A stretch of 64,000 nucleotides of DNA. It comes from an uncultured Schumannella sp. (GTDB lineage Bacteria > Actinomycetota > Actinomycetes > Actinomycetales > Microbacteriaceae). Below are positions 14,028-23,222 of this stretch, piece after piece. Below the pieces are notes generated by a model. It was not told the DNA's origin and did not search any database. It saw nothing but the letters and a program-made list of their open reading frames with translations. Made by a program: the position numbers and the translations under genes. How positions within the stretch are numbered: position 1 is the stretch's first letter; the number at the start of each line of letters is the position of its first letter. Where the stretch lies: contig NZ_CAJQNT010000022.1 of assembly GCF_905479755.1 (NCBI RefSeq), positions 35,537-99,536 on the forward strand. Reading direction: 5' to 3'.

Positions 14028-16124
14028 TCAGCCCTTCGTCGACTTCTTCGACGACTTCTCCATCACGGGCGCCTGCCCCGTCACCTCGAGGTCGCGGTAG
14101 TAGGCGCGTGCCTCCTCCTGGCGCTCGTGCTCGGCGTCGGTGGCGTTCGGCGCCCGCAGGTGCTCGGGTTCGTAGCCGAACGCGTCGACGAGGTCGAGAG
14201 CGTGCGGCCGCAACCGCGGCAGCAAGCGGTCGTCGATGTAGTCGGTGATCGCCCGCGCGCGCGGGGCCGACAGGCGACCGTGCAGCAGGTACCAATCGAG
14301 GTGCTCCTCGATGAGGGTGAAGCCGAACAGGTCGCGCAGCCAGGTGAGCACCTGGCGCGTGTCGTCGTCCGCCACCTTGTCGAGTTCCTCGGTGAACGCC
14401 TCCCACTCGAGCAGTTCAGAGTGCGCGCGTGCCGCCGTGATGAGGTCGTTCTGGTGGCGGTTGAACAGCGCCGCCGCCTCGTCGGCGGGCAGCTTGCCGA
14501 CCTCGCGGAGGTGCCCGGCGAGCTCGGCGACCATCGACTCGACGCGGTCGGTGAGCAGCTGACGCTGCGCATCGGCGCCCCGCACGTAGCCGATCGAGCG
14601 GGCGGTCGAGCCGAAATCGGCGACCTTCTGCGCGAGGGCGCGGAGCCCCGAGCGGTTGATCGCGACGTCGCCCACCTGGCCGGCGACGAGCGCGGCAAGG
14701 GCCCCCGCATCCGCCTTCGCGAAGCGTCGCGCGTAGTCCGAGAGTAGGCGCTTGCCGACGAGCTGCAGCAGGACGTTGTTGTCGCCCTCGAAGGTGACGT
14801 AAATGTCGAGGTCGGCGCGAAGTCCGGTGAGACGGTTCTCGGCGAGGAAGCCGGAACCGCCGCACGCCTCGCGGCTCTCCTGCAGGATGTCGAGCGCCTT
14901 CCAGGTGCTGAAGGTCTTGAGCGCCGCGGCGAGCGTCTCGAGCTCTTGGCGGTCATCATCCGTGTCTTCGGCGCCGGAGAAGACCGCGTGGAACTTCTCC
15001 AGCAGGGTTTCGTGCGCGAACGACATCGCGTAGGTCGCGGCGAGACGCGGCAGCAGGCGGCGCTGGTGGCGCTGGTAGTCGAGCAGCGTCACCTCGCCGC
15101 GGCCGGTGCCGTCGGCAAACTGGCGGCGGGCGGCGGCGTAGCGCGTCGCGATCGTGAGCGCCATCTTGCTCGCCACCACCGAGGCGCCGTCGAGCGAGAC
15201 GCGCCCCTGCACCAGGGTGCCGATCATCGTGAAGAAGCGGCGGCCGGGGCTCTCGATCGGCGAGGAGTACGCGCCTCCCTCGGCCACCTGGCCGTAACGG
15301 TCGAGCAGGTGGGTGCGCGGCACGCGAACGTTCGTGAAGTGCAGCCGGCCGTTGTCGATGCCGTTGAGGCCGCCCTTCAGCCCGTCGTCTTCGCCGCCGA
15401 TGCCGGGAAGGAATCCGTTCGCGTCGCGAATCGGCACGTAGAAGGCGTGCACCCCGTGGTTGACGCCCTTCGTGATGAGCTGCGCGAAGACCACCGCGGC
15501 GGTGCCGTGCAGGGCCGCGTTGCCCAGGTAGTCCTTCCACGCGGCGCGGAACGGCGTGTGAATGACGAACTCGTCGCTCGCCTCGTCGTAGGTCGCGGTC
15601 GTGCCGATCGAGGCGACGTCGGAGCCGTGACCGGTCTCCGTCATGGCGAAGGCACCCGGCACCTCGAGGCTGAGGGCCCCGGGCAGGAAGCGCTCGTGGT
15701 GGCTCTCGGTGCCCAGGTGCAGAATCGCGGAGGCGAACAGTCCCCACTGCACGCCGGACTTGATCTGCAGAGACGGGTCGGCCGTGACGATCTCTTCGAA
15801 GGCGGCAAGGAACCCGCCGTGGTCGTCGTCGCCGCCGAACTTCTTCGGGAACGCGCGGTGCACGGAACCGTTCTCGACCAGGAGCTTCAACTGGGCCAGC
15901 ACGCGCTCGCGGTGCTCGTCCATGCCGAGCGCCGGATCGCGCCACATTGCGGGGTTCTTCATGAACTCGCGCGAACGCCGGCGCGACTCGGCCCAGCGGC
16001 CGAGCAGCTGCTCACCGAGCGCGGCCACGTCGATGTGGAGAGCGCTCGTTTCGATCGCGCTCGTCTCGGTGTTCTCGAAATCCTTGCCGTCCGCAGCGGC
16101 GGGACGATCGACCAGATCGGTCAT
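14028..16124 (-). CDS. Acyl-CoA oxidase / dehydrogenase-family flavoprotein
   Basis: Oxidises acyl-CoA to trans-2-enoyl-CoA, using O2 as acceptor if a true oxidase. 698 residues, the length of the ACOX branch rather than the roughly 380 of classic dehydrogenases. FAD-site motif AMTETGHGSDVASIGT near residue 165, the REACGGSGFL segment bearing the catalytic Glu near 415, and a second helical domain to the end. ATG 16124 has GAGGGAG upstream. Two bases separate it from the downstream methyltransferase. An upstream in-frame extension is not supported. Confidence 0.88.
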   Translation of the reverse strand: MTDLVDRPAAADGKDFENTETSAIETSALHIDVAALGEQLLGRWAESRRRSREFMKNPAMWRDPALGMDEHRERVLAQLKLLVENGSVHRAFPKKFGGDDDHGGFLAAFEEIVTADPSLQIKSGVQWGLFASAILHLGTESHHERFLPGALSLEVPGAFAMTETGHGSDVASIGTTATYDEASDEFVIHTPFRAAWKDYLGNAALHGTAAVVFAQLITKGVNHGVHAFYVPIRDANGFLPGIGGEDDGLKGGLNGIDNGRLHFTNVRVPRTHLLDRYGQVAEGGAYSSPIESPGRRFFTMIGTLVQGRVSLDGASVVASKMALTIATRYAAARRQFADGTGRGEVTLLDYQRHQRRLLPRLAATYAMSFAHETLLEKFHAVFSGAEDTDDDRQELETLAAALKTFSTWKALDILQESREACGGSGFLAENRLTGLRADLDIYVTFEGDNNVLLQLVGKRLLSDYARRFAKADAGALAALVAGQVGDVAINRSGLRALAQKVADFGSTARSIGYVRGADAQRQLLTDRVESMVAELAGHLREVGKLPADEAAALFNRHQNDLITAARAHSELLEWEAFTEELDKVADDDTRQVLTWLRDLFGFTLIEEHLDWYLLHGRLSAPRARAITDYIDDRLLPRLRPHALDLVDAFGYEPEHLRAPNATDAEHERQEEARAYYRDLEVTGQAPVMEKSSKKSTKG

Positions 16125-16266
16125 GACACACAACTCCCTCGTGAGGTCCTGACGCGAGGCTACGTCCGGGGGCTGAGAGTTGCGAGATCGTCGTTTGTGA
16201 GCGCAATCGGCGCGGCGCGCCGGGGGCATCGCCTTGTACTCATTCCACAAACGATGCCGACGGCCC

Positions 16267-16743
16267 CTAGAGGTTTCGTCGGGCGCGCAGCGCCACGATC
16301 CACTCCACCAGGAGCCAGACGAGGGCCGCGCCCGACAGCACCGTGAGCGGCACGAAGGCGACGTTGGCGGCATCCGCGAACGCACTGTTCGAGGGGAACC
16401 CCAGAGTCAGCGCGAGCGGCGAGGTCCAACTGCCGTCGTCGCCGCCGTCGACGAGCACGGCCGTCGCGAGGATGAACGCGGCGATGTGCAGCCACGCGGC
16501 CGTGCGCGCGCGAAGCCGGCCCCCGGTCACGAACGCGAAGGGGCTCCGCCGAGCGAAGAAGCCGGTGATCACGATCACGACGACGAGCACGTACAAGGGC
16601 ACGAACACCATCAGGCCCATCAGGTAGATCAGGGCCATCCACCCGGGGGCGATCAGCTTCACGATCGCGGTGACGAACGGGAACGCAAGCAACGCCACGC
16701 CGGCGGTGACATCACCGGCGCGACGACTCAGCAGGTCGGTCAT
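16267..16743 (-). CDS. Four-helix membrane protein of unknown function
   Basis: 158 residues, four hydrophobic helices (about 14-32, 38-62, 84-100, 130-150) separated by short charged loops; no family recognised. It is the last gene of a possible RecQ unit, but its own -10 TAATCT (16755 down to 16750) stands 6 nt before ATG and contains the RecQ stop codon TAA, so it probably has its own leaderless transcript. Confidence 0.72.
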   Translation of the reverse strand: MTDLLSRRAGDVTAGVALLAFPFVTAIVKLIAPGWMALIYLMGLMVFVPLYVLVVVIVITGFFARRSPFAFVTGGRLRARTAAWLHIAAFILATAVLVDGGDDGSWTSPLALTLGFPSNSAFADAANVAFVPLTVLSGAALVWLLVEWIVALRARRNL

Positions 16744-16752
16744 GGCACGAGA

Positions 16753-18579
16753 TTACTGAGTCGCGGTCACAACTCCCAGCACCGCGTCGCCGTAGGCCTC
16801 GAGCTTCTTCTCGCCGACCCCGCTGATCTCGGCCAGCTGCTCGATCGAGGTGGGCTCGGTCAGCGCGATGCCGCGCAGGGTGGCGTCTCCGAAGACGATG
16901 TAAGCGGGCACGCCGAGCTCTCGGGCCACCCCCGCACGCCACTCGCGCAGGCGCTCGAAGAGCGGTTGCGCCTGCTCGGGTAGCTCCGCCCCTCCGCTGC
17001 GCTTGGCGCGTTTGACGGGGCGCTCCGGCTCGCGGCGCAGGTGCACGGGACGTTCGCCGGCGAGCACGGCGGCGGACGCCTCCGTGATGCCGAGCGTGCC
17101 GTATTCGCCCTGCACCGCCAGCAGACCCTGCGCGAGCAGCTGCCGCACGACGCCGCGCCACTCCTGTTCGCTCAGCTCCGCGCCGATGCCGTAGGTGCGT
17201 AACTCATCGTGCCGGTTGCTGCGGATGCGGTCGTTCTCGCGCCCCAACAGGATGTCGATCAGGTGCCCGGCCCCGAATCGCTGGTCGCGCTCGCGCAGCA
17301 GCCGCACCACGGTCGACAGCAGCTTCTGCGCGGGAACGGTGCCGTCCCACGACTCAGGCGGGCTGAGGCAGGTGTCGCAATTGCCGCACGCCGTGGAGGC
17401 CTGCCCGAAGTAGTTCAGTAGCTGCACACGGCGGCACTCGATCGTCTCGCAGAGCGCCAGCATCGCGTCGAGGTGCGCCGACAGCCGCCGCTTGTGGGCG
17501 ACATCACCCTCGCCCTCGTCAATCATGCGGCGCTGCTGCACGACGTCTTGCAAGCCGTAGGCGAGCCAGGCGGTGCTCGGTTGGCCGTCGCGCCCCGCGC
17601 GTCCGGTCTCCTGGTAGTAGCCTTCGACGCTCTTCGGCAGATCGAGGTGCGCGACGAAGCGCACATCGGGCTTGTCGATGCCCATGCCGAACGCGATCGT
17701 CGCCACCATGACGATGCCGTCCTCGCGCAGGAACCGCGACTGGTTGCGGGCGCGCGTCGCGGTGTCGAGACCCGCGTGATACGGCAACGCGGGGATGCCC
17801 GCCGCCACCAGCGCATCCGCCGTCTTCTCGACGCTCTTGCGCGAGAGGCAGTAGACGATGCCCGCATCGCCCGGGTGCTCGGTGCGCAACAGCGTCAGCA
17901 GCTGCTGCATCGGCTGCGCCTTCGGCTCGATGCGGTACTGGATGTTGGGGCGGTCGAAGCTCGCCACGAACTGGCGCGCGTCGGTGAGCTCGAGCCGCTG
18001 CACGATCTCGCGGCGGGTGGCATCGGTCGCCGTCGCGGTCAACGCGATGCGCGGCACCGTCGGCCAGCGCTCGTGCAGCACGGTGAGACGCAGATAGTCG
18101 GGGCGGAAGTCGTGACCCCACTGGCTCACGCAGTGCGCCTCGTCGATCGCAAACAGGGCGAGCGGCGCGCGATCAAGCAGATCGAGCGTCGCGCCGACGT
18201 TGAGGCGTTCGGGCGCGAGGTAGAGCAGATCGAGCTCGCCGGCGACGAGGGCCGCCTCCACCTCGCGGCGGGTTTCGGCATCCTGCGTCGAGTTCAGGAA
18301 CGCGGCGCGCACGCCCAGAGCGGCGAGGGCATCCACCTGGTCTTGCATCAGGGCGATGAGCGGCGAGATGACGACGCCGGTGCCGGAACGCACGAGGGCG
18401 GGGATCTGGTAGCACAGCGACTTACCGCCGCCGGTCGGCATCAGCACGAGCGCGTCGCCGCCGCCCACCACGTGGTCGACGATCTCGGCCTGCTCGCCGC
18501 GGAACGCGGCGTAGCCGAAGACCCGGTGCAGCACCTCGGCGGGGGCGCTCGGCTGGGCGGCGGGCGCGGCGGAGGTCAT
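16753..18579 (-). CDS. recQ: ATP-dependent DNA helicase RecQ
   Basis: 3'-5' DNA helicase for recombination and replication repair. 608 residues: Walker A PTGGGKSLCYQ near 51-61, DEAH box AIDEAHCVSQWGHDFRPDYLRL near 142, motif VI QETGRAGRDG near 325, four zinc-ligand cysteines (CETIECRR ... CGNCDTC, about 378-408), and a C-terminal HRDC domain with LAEISGVGEKKLEAYGD. All four standard RecQ modules are present. Leaderless start: TAGCCT 6 nt before ATG 18579. Confidence 0.95.
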   Translation of the reverse strand: MTSAAPAAQPSAPAEVLHRVFGYAAFRGEQAEIVDHVVGGGDALVLMPTGGGKSLCYQIPALVRSGTGVVISPLIALMQDQVDALAALGVRAAFLNSTQDAETRREVEAALVAGELDLLYLAPERLNVGATLDLLDRAPLALFAIDEAHCVSQWGHDFRPDYLRLTVLHERWPTVPRIALTATATDATRREIVQRLELTDARQFVASFDRPNIQYRIEPKAQPMQQLLTLLRTEHPGDAGIVYCLSRKSVEKTADALVAAGIPALPYHAGLDTATRARNQSRFLREDGIVMVATIAFGMGIDKPDVRFVAHLDLPKSVEGYYQETGRAGRDGQPSTAWLAYGLQDVVQQRRMIDEGEGDVAHKRRLSAHLDAMLALCETIECRRVQLLNYFGQASTACGNCDTCLSPPESWDGTVPAQKLLSTVVRLLRERDQRFGAGHLIDILLGRENDRIRSNRHDELRTYGIGAELSEQEWRGVVRQLLAQGLLAVQGEYGTLGITEASAAVLAGERPVHLRREPERPVKRAKRSGGAELPEQAQPLFERLREWRAGVARELGVPAYIVFGDATLRGIALTEPTSIEQLAEISGVGEKKLEAYGDAVLGVVTATQ

Positions 18580-18606
18580 GACTCCAGGCTAGAGGGCACG
18601 CCCGAC

Positions 18607-19341
18607 TCAGTGCGGCGCGTGGTACTCGGCCTCGTTGCGCTTCCAGTAGCCCTTGACGACCGAGCGTTCGAGGTCGAAGCCCAACTCGACGAGCGCGGCA
18701 CGCGCGGGCTTGACGACCGACTGCTCGGCGGCGACGAAGGCGAAGCCGTCACCGTCGCGCCGCGGAACGGCGGCGAGCGCCTCGAGCAGCGCCGGAAGAT
18801 CGCGCACCCAGGTGGTGCGAAGCTCGCCCGCGGAGGCGACCTCCTGCTCGTCGGCGGGGTCGTGGGCGATCGCGATGACCTCAACCGGGACGCCCGCCTC
18901 GGCCTGCGCGGCGAAGCGGCGGATCGCCGGGAGCGCCGTGCGGTCGCCCGCCAGTAGCCAGTGATCGGGTCGCCCCTCGATCACCTGGGAGCCGCGCGGT
19001 CCACCGACCATGGCGCCCGCGCCGGGCGTCGCCGCCTCCGCCCACGCGGACCCGGGGCCTTCGCCGTGCACGACGAAGTCCAGCACGAGCTCGTCCGGGC
19101 CCCACGACACCGGGGTGTACTCGCGCGAGGGGACGTCGCCGAGCTGGGACAGCTCGGTGACCTCCAGCTCGGCCGGGGCGAAGAAGAGCCGGAGGTGATC
19201 GTCGGCTCCGAGGGAGTCGAACCCGGCGAAGTCGCCCTCGAGAGCGATTCGACGGTAGGTCGGGGTGAGGTTTTCGACGCGGCGCACGCGCACGCGGCGC
19301 GGCCCGTTCGTGAGCGGGGTGCGGGAGAGAGAGAAGTTCAT
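18607..19341 (-). CDS. Siderophore-interacting protein (FAD/NAD(P)H ferric reductase)
   Basis: 244-residue SIP-family (ViuB-like) cytosolic flavoprotein that reduces imported ferric siderophores to release Fe(II). The N-terminal FAD-binding barrel carries REYTPVSW (flavin/phosphate contact) and a GGPRGS turn; the C-terminal NAD-type domain ends KGYWKRNEAEYHAPH, as in the family. It is divergent from a siderophore ABC importer and shares a DtxR/IdeR-type box with it. Probable leaderless start: TACACT 7 nt before ATG. Both halves of the locus are expected to be derepressed under iron limitation. Confidence 0.92.
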   Translation of the reverse strand: MNFSLSRTPLTNGPRRVRVRRVENLTPTYRRIALEGDFAGFDSLGADDHLRLFFAPAELEVTELSQLGDVPSREYTPVSWGPDELVLDFVVHGEGPGSAWAEAATPGAGAMVGGPRGSQVIEGRPDHWLLAGDRTALPAIRRFAAQAEAGVPVEVIAIAHDPADEQEVASAGELRTTWVRDLPALLEALAAVPRRDGDGFAFVAAEQSVVKPARAALVELGFDLERSVVKGYWKRNEAEYHAPH

Positions 19342-19363
19342 CGCCGAAAGTGTAGCTCTTTAG

Positions 19364-19382
19364 TTTGGTAAGCCTCACCTAA
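19364..19382. promoter_or_regulatory. DtxR/IdeR-type iron box
   Basis: Read on the minus strand, TTAGGTGAGGCTTACCAAA matches the 19-bp consensus TTAGGTTAGSCTAACCTAA at 16 of 19 positions. It overlaps the -35 (TTGGTA, 19365-19370) and spacer of the importer promoter, and lies upstream of the SIP gene's -10, so one bound repressor could silence both. Confidence 0.82.
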
Positions 19383-19393
19383 CTTCCTATATG
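19365..19393 (+). promoter_or_regulatory. Promoter of the siderophore ABC importer
   Basis: TTGGTA (19365-19370), 17-bp spacer, TATATG (19388-19393). About 70 bp of leader follow, including a small GCACCG/CGGTGC hairpin, before the Shine-Dalgarno AAGGAG of the binding-protein gene. Confidence 0.65.
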
Positions 19394-19470
19394 CTCGCCG
19401 AGGCGCACCGCCCGGTGCGTCACGTCAGGCCCGGGAGAACACCCGGTCACCGACTCAAGGAGAACACTCA

Positions 19471-20517
19471 ATGCCTCTGACCGACCGCAGGAGAATCGCG
19501 ACGCCGCTCGCGCTCGTCACCGCCGCCGCACTGGGCCTCACCGCGTGCAGCAGCGCCGCCGAATCCGCCAGCATCGCCACGGCGACCATCACCGTCGAGA
19601 ACGCCCAGCCCGCGTTCATGGCGAGTGACGACGCCTCAGCCACCGACCAGACCGTGGTCGACTACTCGGTCGCCGCCGGCAGTGTCGAGGTCCCGTTCCA
19701 GCCGGCTGCCGTCGTGACCTTCGACCTCGCGACCCTCGACACGCTGGATGCCCTGGGCCTCGGCGATGCCGTCGTCGGCATTCCCGACGCGCTGCTGCCC
19801 GACTACCTCGCCGCCTACGCGGACCTGCCGAAGGTCGGAACACTCTTCGAGCCCGACTTCGAGGCGGTCGCCGAACTCGACCCCGACCTGATCGTGACCG
19901 CGGCCCGCTCATCCTCGGCCTACGACGAGCTCGCCGAGATCGCCACGACGATCGACCTCACGGCCGCCGCGGGAGGTGCCTTCGACCCGGTCGCAGCCCT
20001 CGAGCGCGCCACCCAGCTTGGTGAGATCTTCGGCGCCGAGGATGCCGTCGCCGCGGCGTCCGCCGACATCCAGACCACCGTCGACGAGGTTTCGGCGCTC
20101 GCCCCCGCGGCGGGGCCAGCACTTCTGATCGCCGTGACCGGTGGCGAATACGGCGCCTACGCGGAAGGGTCCCGCTTCGGGTACTTCTTCGACACCCTCG
20201 GGTTCACCTCGGCGGTTCCCGCGGCCGAGCTCCCCGGCGCCGAAGGCTCGCCGCACGGTGACGTCGTCTCGAACGAGTTCATCTTCTCGGTCGACCCCGA
20301 ATGGCTGCTGGTCCTCGACCGCGGCGCGGCAACCGGCGAAGCGACCGGCGACAGCGCCGCCGCCGAAGTTCTCGACAACGAGCTCGTCGGCGCCACGACC
20401 GCGGCGACCGAGGGCAACATCCTCTTCCTGCCGGCCTCCGAGCTGTACCTCGTGATCAGCGGTCTGACGGCGGTCGGCAACGTCCTGGACGCCGTGCTCG
20501 CGGGCCTCGAGGGCTGA
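19471..20517 (+). CDS. Iron-siderophore ABC transporter, substrate-binding lipoprotein
   Basis: 348 residues; a lipobox LTAC places the lipid-anchored Cys at residue 26. The mature part is a class III (BtuF/FepB) binding protein: PAAVVTFDLATLDTLDALGLGDAVVGIPD at the start of lobe 1, and FEPDFEAVAELDPDLIVTA, the usual strand before the ligand cleft. Most similar in organisation to CeuA/YclQ. AAGGAG stands 8 nt before ATG. First gene of a four-gene iron importer under a DtxR-type box. The siderophore is not identifiable from sequence. Confidence 0.92.
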   Translation: MPLTDRRRIATPLALVTAAALGLTACSSAAESASIATATITVENAQPAFMASDDASATDQTVVDYSVAAGSVEVPFQPAAVVTFDLATLDTLDALGLGDAVVGIPDALLPDYLAAYADLPKVGTLFEPDFEAVAELDPDLIVTAARSSSAYDELAEIATTIDLTAAAGGAFDPVAALERATQLGEIFGAEDAVAAASADIQTTVDEVSALAPAAGPALLIAVTGGEYGAYAEGSRFGYFFDTLGFTSAVPAAELPGAEGSPHGDVVSNEFIFSVDPEWLLVLDRGAATGEATGDSAAAEVLDNELVGATTAATEGNILFLPASELYLVISGLTAVGNVLDAVLAGLEG

Positions 20518-20521
20518 CACT

Positions 20522-21472
20522 CTGAACCCCCGGACCCGAACCCTCACGATCGCGGGGGCTGCGCTTGTCGCGGCCCTTGCGGTCGTGTCGGTGTTCATCG
20601 GGGTGGCCGAGCTCGACGCGCTCGTGCTCTTCGCGAGCCGCATCCCGCGCACCGTCGCCCTCATCCTCGTCGGCGTCTCGATGGCCGTCACCGGTCTGCT
20701 CATGCAGGTCTTGACGCGCAACCGCTTCGTCGAACCGTCCACGACCGGCGCGAGCGACGCGGCCACGCTCGCGCTGCTGTTCGTGCTCCTGTTGCAGCCC
20801 GGCATGCCGATCTGGGCCAAGGCCATCGTCACCACGATCGGAGCCGCGATCGGGGTCGCCGGATTCCTGGGACTCGCTCGCCGCATCCCGGTGCGTTCCA
20901 GCGTGCTCGTGCCCGTCGTCGGGCTCATGTACGCCGGCGTGATCGCCGCCGTCACCACCTTCCTCGCCTACCGCGTCGACCTGCTTCAAGAGCTCAACAG
21001 CTGGGCGATCGGCGACCTCTCCAGCATCCTCCGCGGTCGCTACGAGATGCTCTACCTCGCCGCGGCCGCCGCCCTCATCGCCTGGATCGCCGCCGACCGC
21101 TTCACGATCGCCGGACTCGGCAGCGACACCGCCCGCGGCCTCGGCCTCAACTCCCGCGCCACTTTCCTCTTGGGCGTCGCCATCGTCGCGCTCGTCACCG
21201 GCATCACCACCGTCACCACCGGCGTCATCCCGTTCCTCGGCCTCATCGTGCCCAACATCGCCAGCCGACTCGTCGGCGACAACATGCGGCGCACGGTGCC
21301 CCTCGTCGCCATGATCGGCGCCGCCATGGTGCTCGCCTGCGACATCATCGGACGCCTCGTGCGCTTCCCCTACGAGATCCCGCTCGGGGTCGTCATGGGG
21401 ATCGTCGGCAGCGTCGTCTTCCTCGCGATCCTGCTGCGCTCACCCTCCACGCGGGCGGTGACCCGTGGCTGA
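20522..21472 (+). CDS. FecCD-type siderophore ABC permease 1, apparent CTG start
   Basis: About 316 residues; eight to ten membrane helices, with SRIPRTVALILVGVSMAVTGLLMQVLTRN, the family hallmark near residue 40, and the coupling EAA-like segment GLGSDTARGLGLN. The first transmembrane helix (LTIAGAALVAALAVVSVFIG) lies upstream of the only conventional start, GTG 20585. CTG at 20522 restores that helix, and GAGGG stands 8 nt before it; no ATG, GTG or TTG is available in between. YclN/CeuB-like partner of the next permease. Confidence 0.85.
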   Translation: MNPRTRTLTIAGAALVAALAVVSVFIGVAELDALVLFASRIPRTVALILVGVSMAVTGLLMQVLTRNRFVEPSTTGASDAATLALLFVLLLQPGMPIWAKAIVTTIGAAIGVAGFLGLARRIPVRSSVLVPVVGLMYAGVIAAVTTFLAYRVDLLQELNSWAIGDLSSILRGRYEMLYLAAAAALIAWIAADRFTIAGLGSDTARGLGLNSRATFLLGVAIVALVTGITTVTTGVIPFLGLIVPNIASRLVGDNMRRTVPLVAMIGAAMVLACDIIGRLVRFPYEIPLGVVMGIVGSVVFLAILLRSPSTRAVTRG

Positions 21473-22451
21473 GCTACTGACCCGCGAGCGTCGCCGAGCG
21501 CGCCCCGGCCGCACCGTCACGTGGCTCGCAATCCTCACCGCACTCGCGCTCGCGTGCATCGCGCTCTACCTCGTCACCGACATGCCGGCCGCCGCGGCGT
21601 ACGCGCTCGGTCTTCGCGGCCGCACCATCACCGGCATGATCATCGCGGCCGCCGCGATCGGAGTCGCGACGGTGCTGTTCCACACCCTCACCGCCAACCG
21701 CATCCTGACGCCCGGCATCATGGGCTTCGACGCCGTGTTCGTGCTGATCCAGACCGGCGTCGCGTTCACCCTCGGGCCCGCCTTCCTCGCCGGCGCGCCT
21801 GCCGCGGCGTCGTGGGCGGTCGAACTCGTCGTCATGACCGGCGCCGTCGTCGGGCTCTACTGGTGGCTGTTCGTGCGCCGCCGCCTCGACCTGCACGTCA
21901 TCGTGCTCGCCGGGCTCATCCTCGGCACCCTGTTCCGCTCGATCACCGCGTTCCTGCAGCGCCTGCTCGACCCCGACACCTTCGCGATCGTGCAGAATCT
22001 GGTGTTCGCCTCGTTCACCTCGGTCGACCGCACACTCCTCCTGCCGACCGGACTCCTCGTCGCGGCCGCACTCGCCTCGCTCTGGCCGATCCGCCGTTCC
22101 CTCGACGTGCTCGCCCTCGGCGAGACGCCCGCGATCGGCCTGGGGGTCGACCATCGCCGCGTCGTCATGCACACCGTGATCGTGATCGCGGTGATGGTGG
22201 CCGCCTCGACCGCGCTCGTCGGCCCGGTCGCGTTCTTCGGGCTACTCGCCGCCAACCTCGCCTACAGCCTCGTCGGCCACCGGCATCGGCACAGCATCCC
22301 CGCGGTCGTCGCGGTCGGCACGATCGCACTCGTCGGCGGCCAACTCGTGCTCGACCGTGTGCTCGGCTTCGGCACCGAACTGCCGATCGTGATCGAGTTC
22401 CTCGGCGGCGTGCTGTTCATCGTTCTTGTACTCACCGGGAGGGCCCGATGA
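21465..22451 (+). CDS. FecCD-type siderophore ABC permease 2
   Basis: 328 residues, polytopic, with the conserved NRILTPGIMGFDAVFVLIQ segment near residue 75 and ALGETPAIGLGVDHR as the ATPase-contact loop. CeuC/YclO-like. GTG 21465 overlaps the first permease by 8 bp; ATGA overlap with the ATPase gene follows, so translation of the unit is coupled throughout. Confidence 0.9.
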   Translation: MAELLTRERRRARPGRTVTWLAILTALALACIALYLVTDMPAAAAYALGLRGRTITGMIIAAAAIGVATVLFHTLTANRILTPGIMGFDAVFVLIQTGVAFTLGPAFLAGAPAAASWAVELVVMTGAVVGLYWWLFVRRRLDLHVIVLAGLILGTLFRSITAFLQRLLDPDTFAIVQNLVFASFTSVDRTLLLPTGLLVAAALASLWPIRRSLDVLALGETPAIGLGVDHRRVVMHTVIVIAVMVAASTALVGPVAFFGLLAANLAYSLVGHRHRHSIPAVVAVGTIALVGGQLVLDRVLGFGTELPIVIEFLGGVLFIVLVLTGRAR

Positions 22452-23200
22452 TCCAGACCCAGAATCTCGGCAAACGCCACGGCCCCACCGTGGCCGTCGA
22501 CGACGTCAGCGTCGCCATCGCCGCCGGCCTGACCGCCATCATCGGTCCGAACGGTGCCGGGAAGTCGACGCTGTTGACCCTCATCGGCCGGCTCGCGCGC
22601 ATGGATGCCGGCGCCGCCGTGGTCGGGGGTCTCGACGTGGCCACGACCAAGACGCGCACCCTCGCCCAGCGTCTCGCCGTCCTGCGGCAAGACAACCACC
22701 TGGCGATTCGCCTCACGGTCGCCGACCTCGTCGGCTTCGGGCGGTTCCCGCACGGCGGCTCCGGACGCAGCGCCGACGACCTCGAGCACATCGAACGCGC
22801 CCTCGACCTGCTCGAGCTCGCCGAGCTGCGCGATCGCTACCTCGACGAGCTCTCGGGCGGTCAGCGCCAGCGCGCCTTTGTGGCGATGGCGGTGGCGCAA
22901 GACACCGACTACCTGCTGCTCGACGAGCCGCTCAACAACCTCGACCCCCGGCACGCCGTCGCGCTCATGAAACTGCTCGCCGAGTTGGCCCAGACGCGCG
23001 GCCTCACGATCGTCGTCGTCATGCACGACATCAATACCGCGGCGCAGTTCGCCGACACGATCATCGCGATGAAAGACGGACGCATCCACTGCCACGGAAC
23101 CGTCGACGACGTCGTGACGGTGCCGAACCTCGCCACGCTCTACGAGACACCCGTCCGCGTGGAGCGCCTCGGCGCGCGCCGCGTGGTGCTCTGGGACTGA
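22448..23200 (+). CDS. Siderophore ABC transporter, ATP-binding protein
   Basis: 250-residue FepC/CeuD-type ATPase: Walker A GPNGAGKST at about 35-43, Q-loop RQDNHL, signature LSGGQRQRAFVAMA near 138, Walker B YLLLDEPLNNLD near 158, switch His in MHDINTA. The ATG overlaps the permease stop (ATGA). Completes binding protein, two permeases and ATPase. Confidence 0.93.
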   Translation: MIQTQNLGKRHGPTVAVDDVSVAIAAGLTAIIGPNGAGKSTLLTLIGRLARMDAGAAVVGGLDVATTKTRTLAQRLAVLRQDNHLAIRLTVADLVGFGRFPHGGSGRSADDLEHIERALDLLELAELRDRYLDELSGGQRQRAFVAMAVAQDTDYLLLDEPLNNLDPRHAVALMKLLAELAQTRGLTIVVVMHDINTAAQFADTIIAMKDGRIHCHGTVDDVVTVPNLATLYETPVRVERLGARRVVLWD

Positions 23201-23222
23201 GATTCGGCATTAGCGTGGGACG

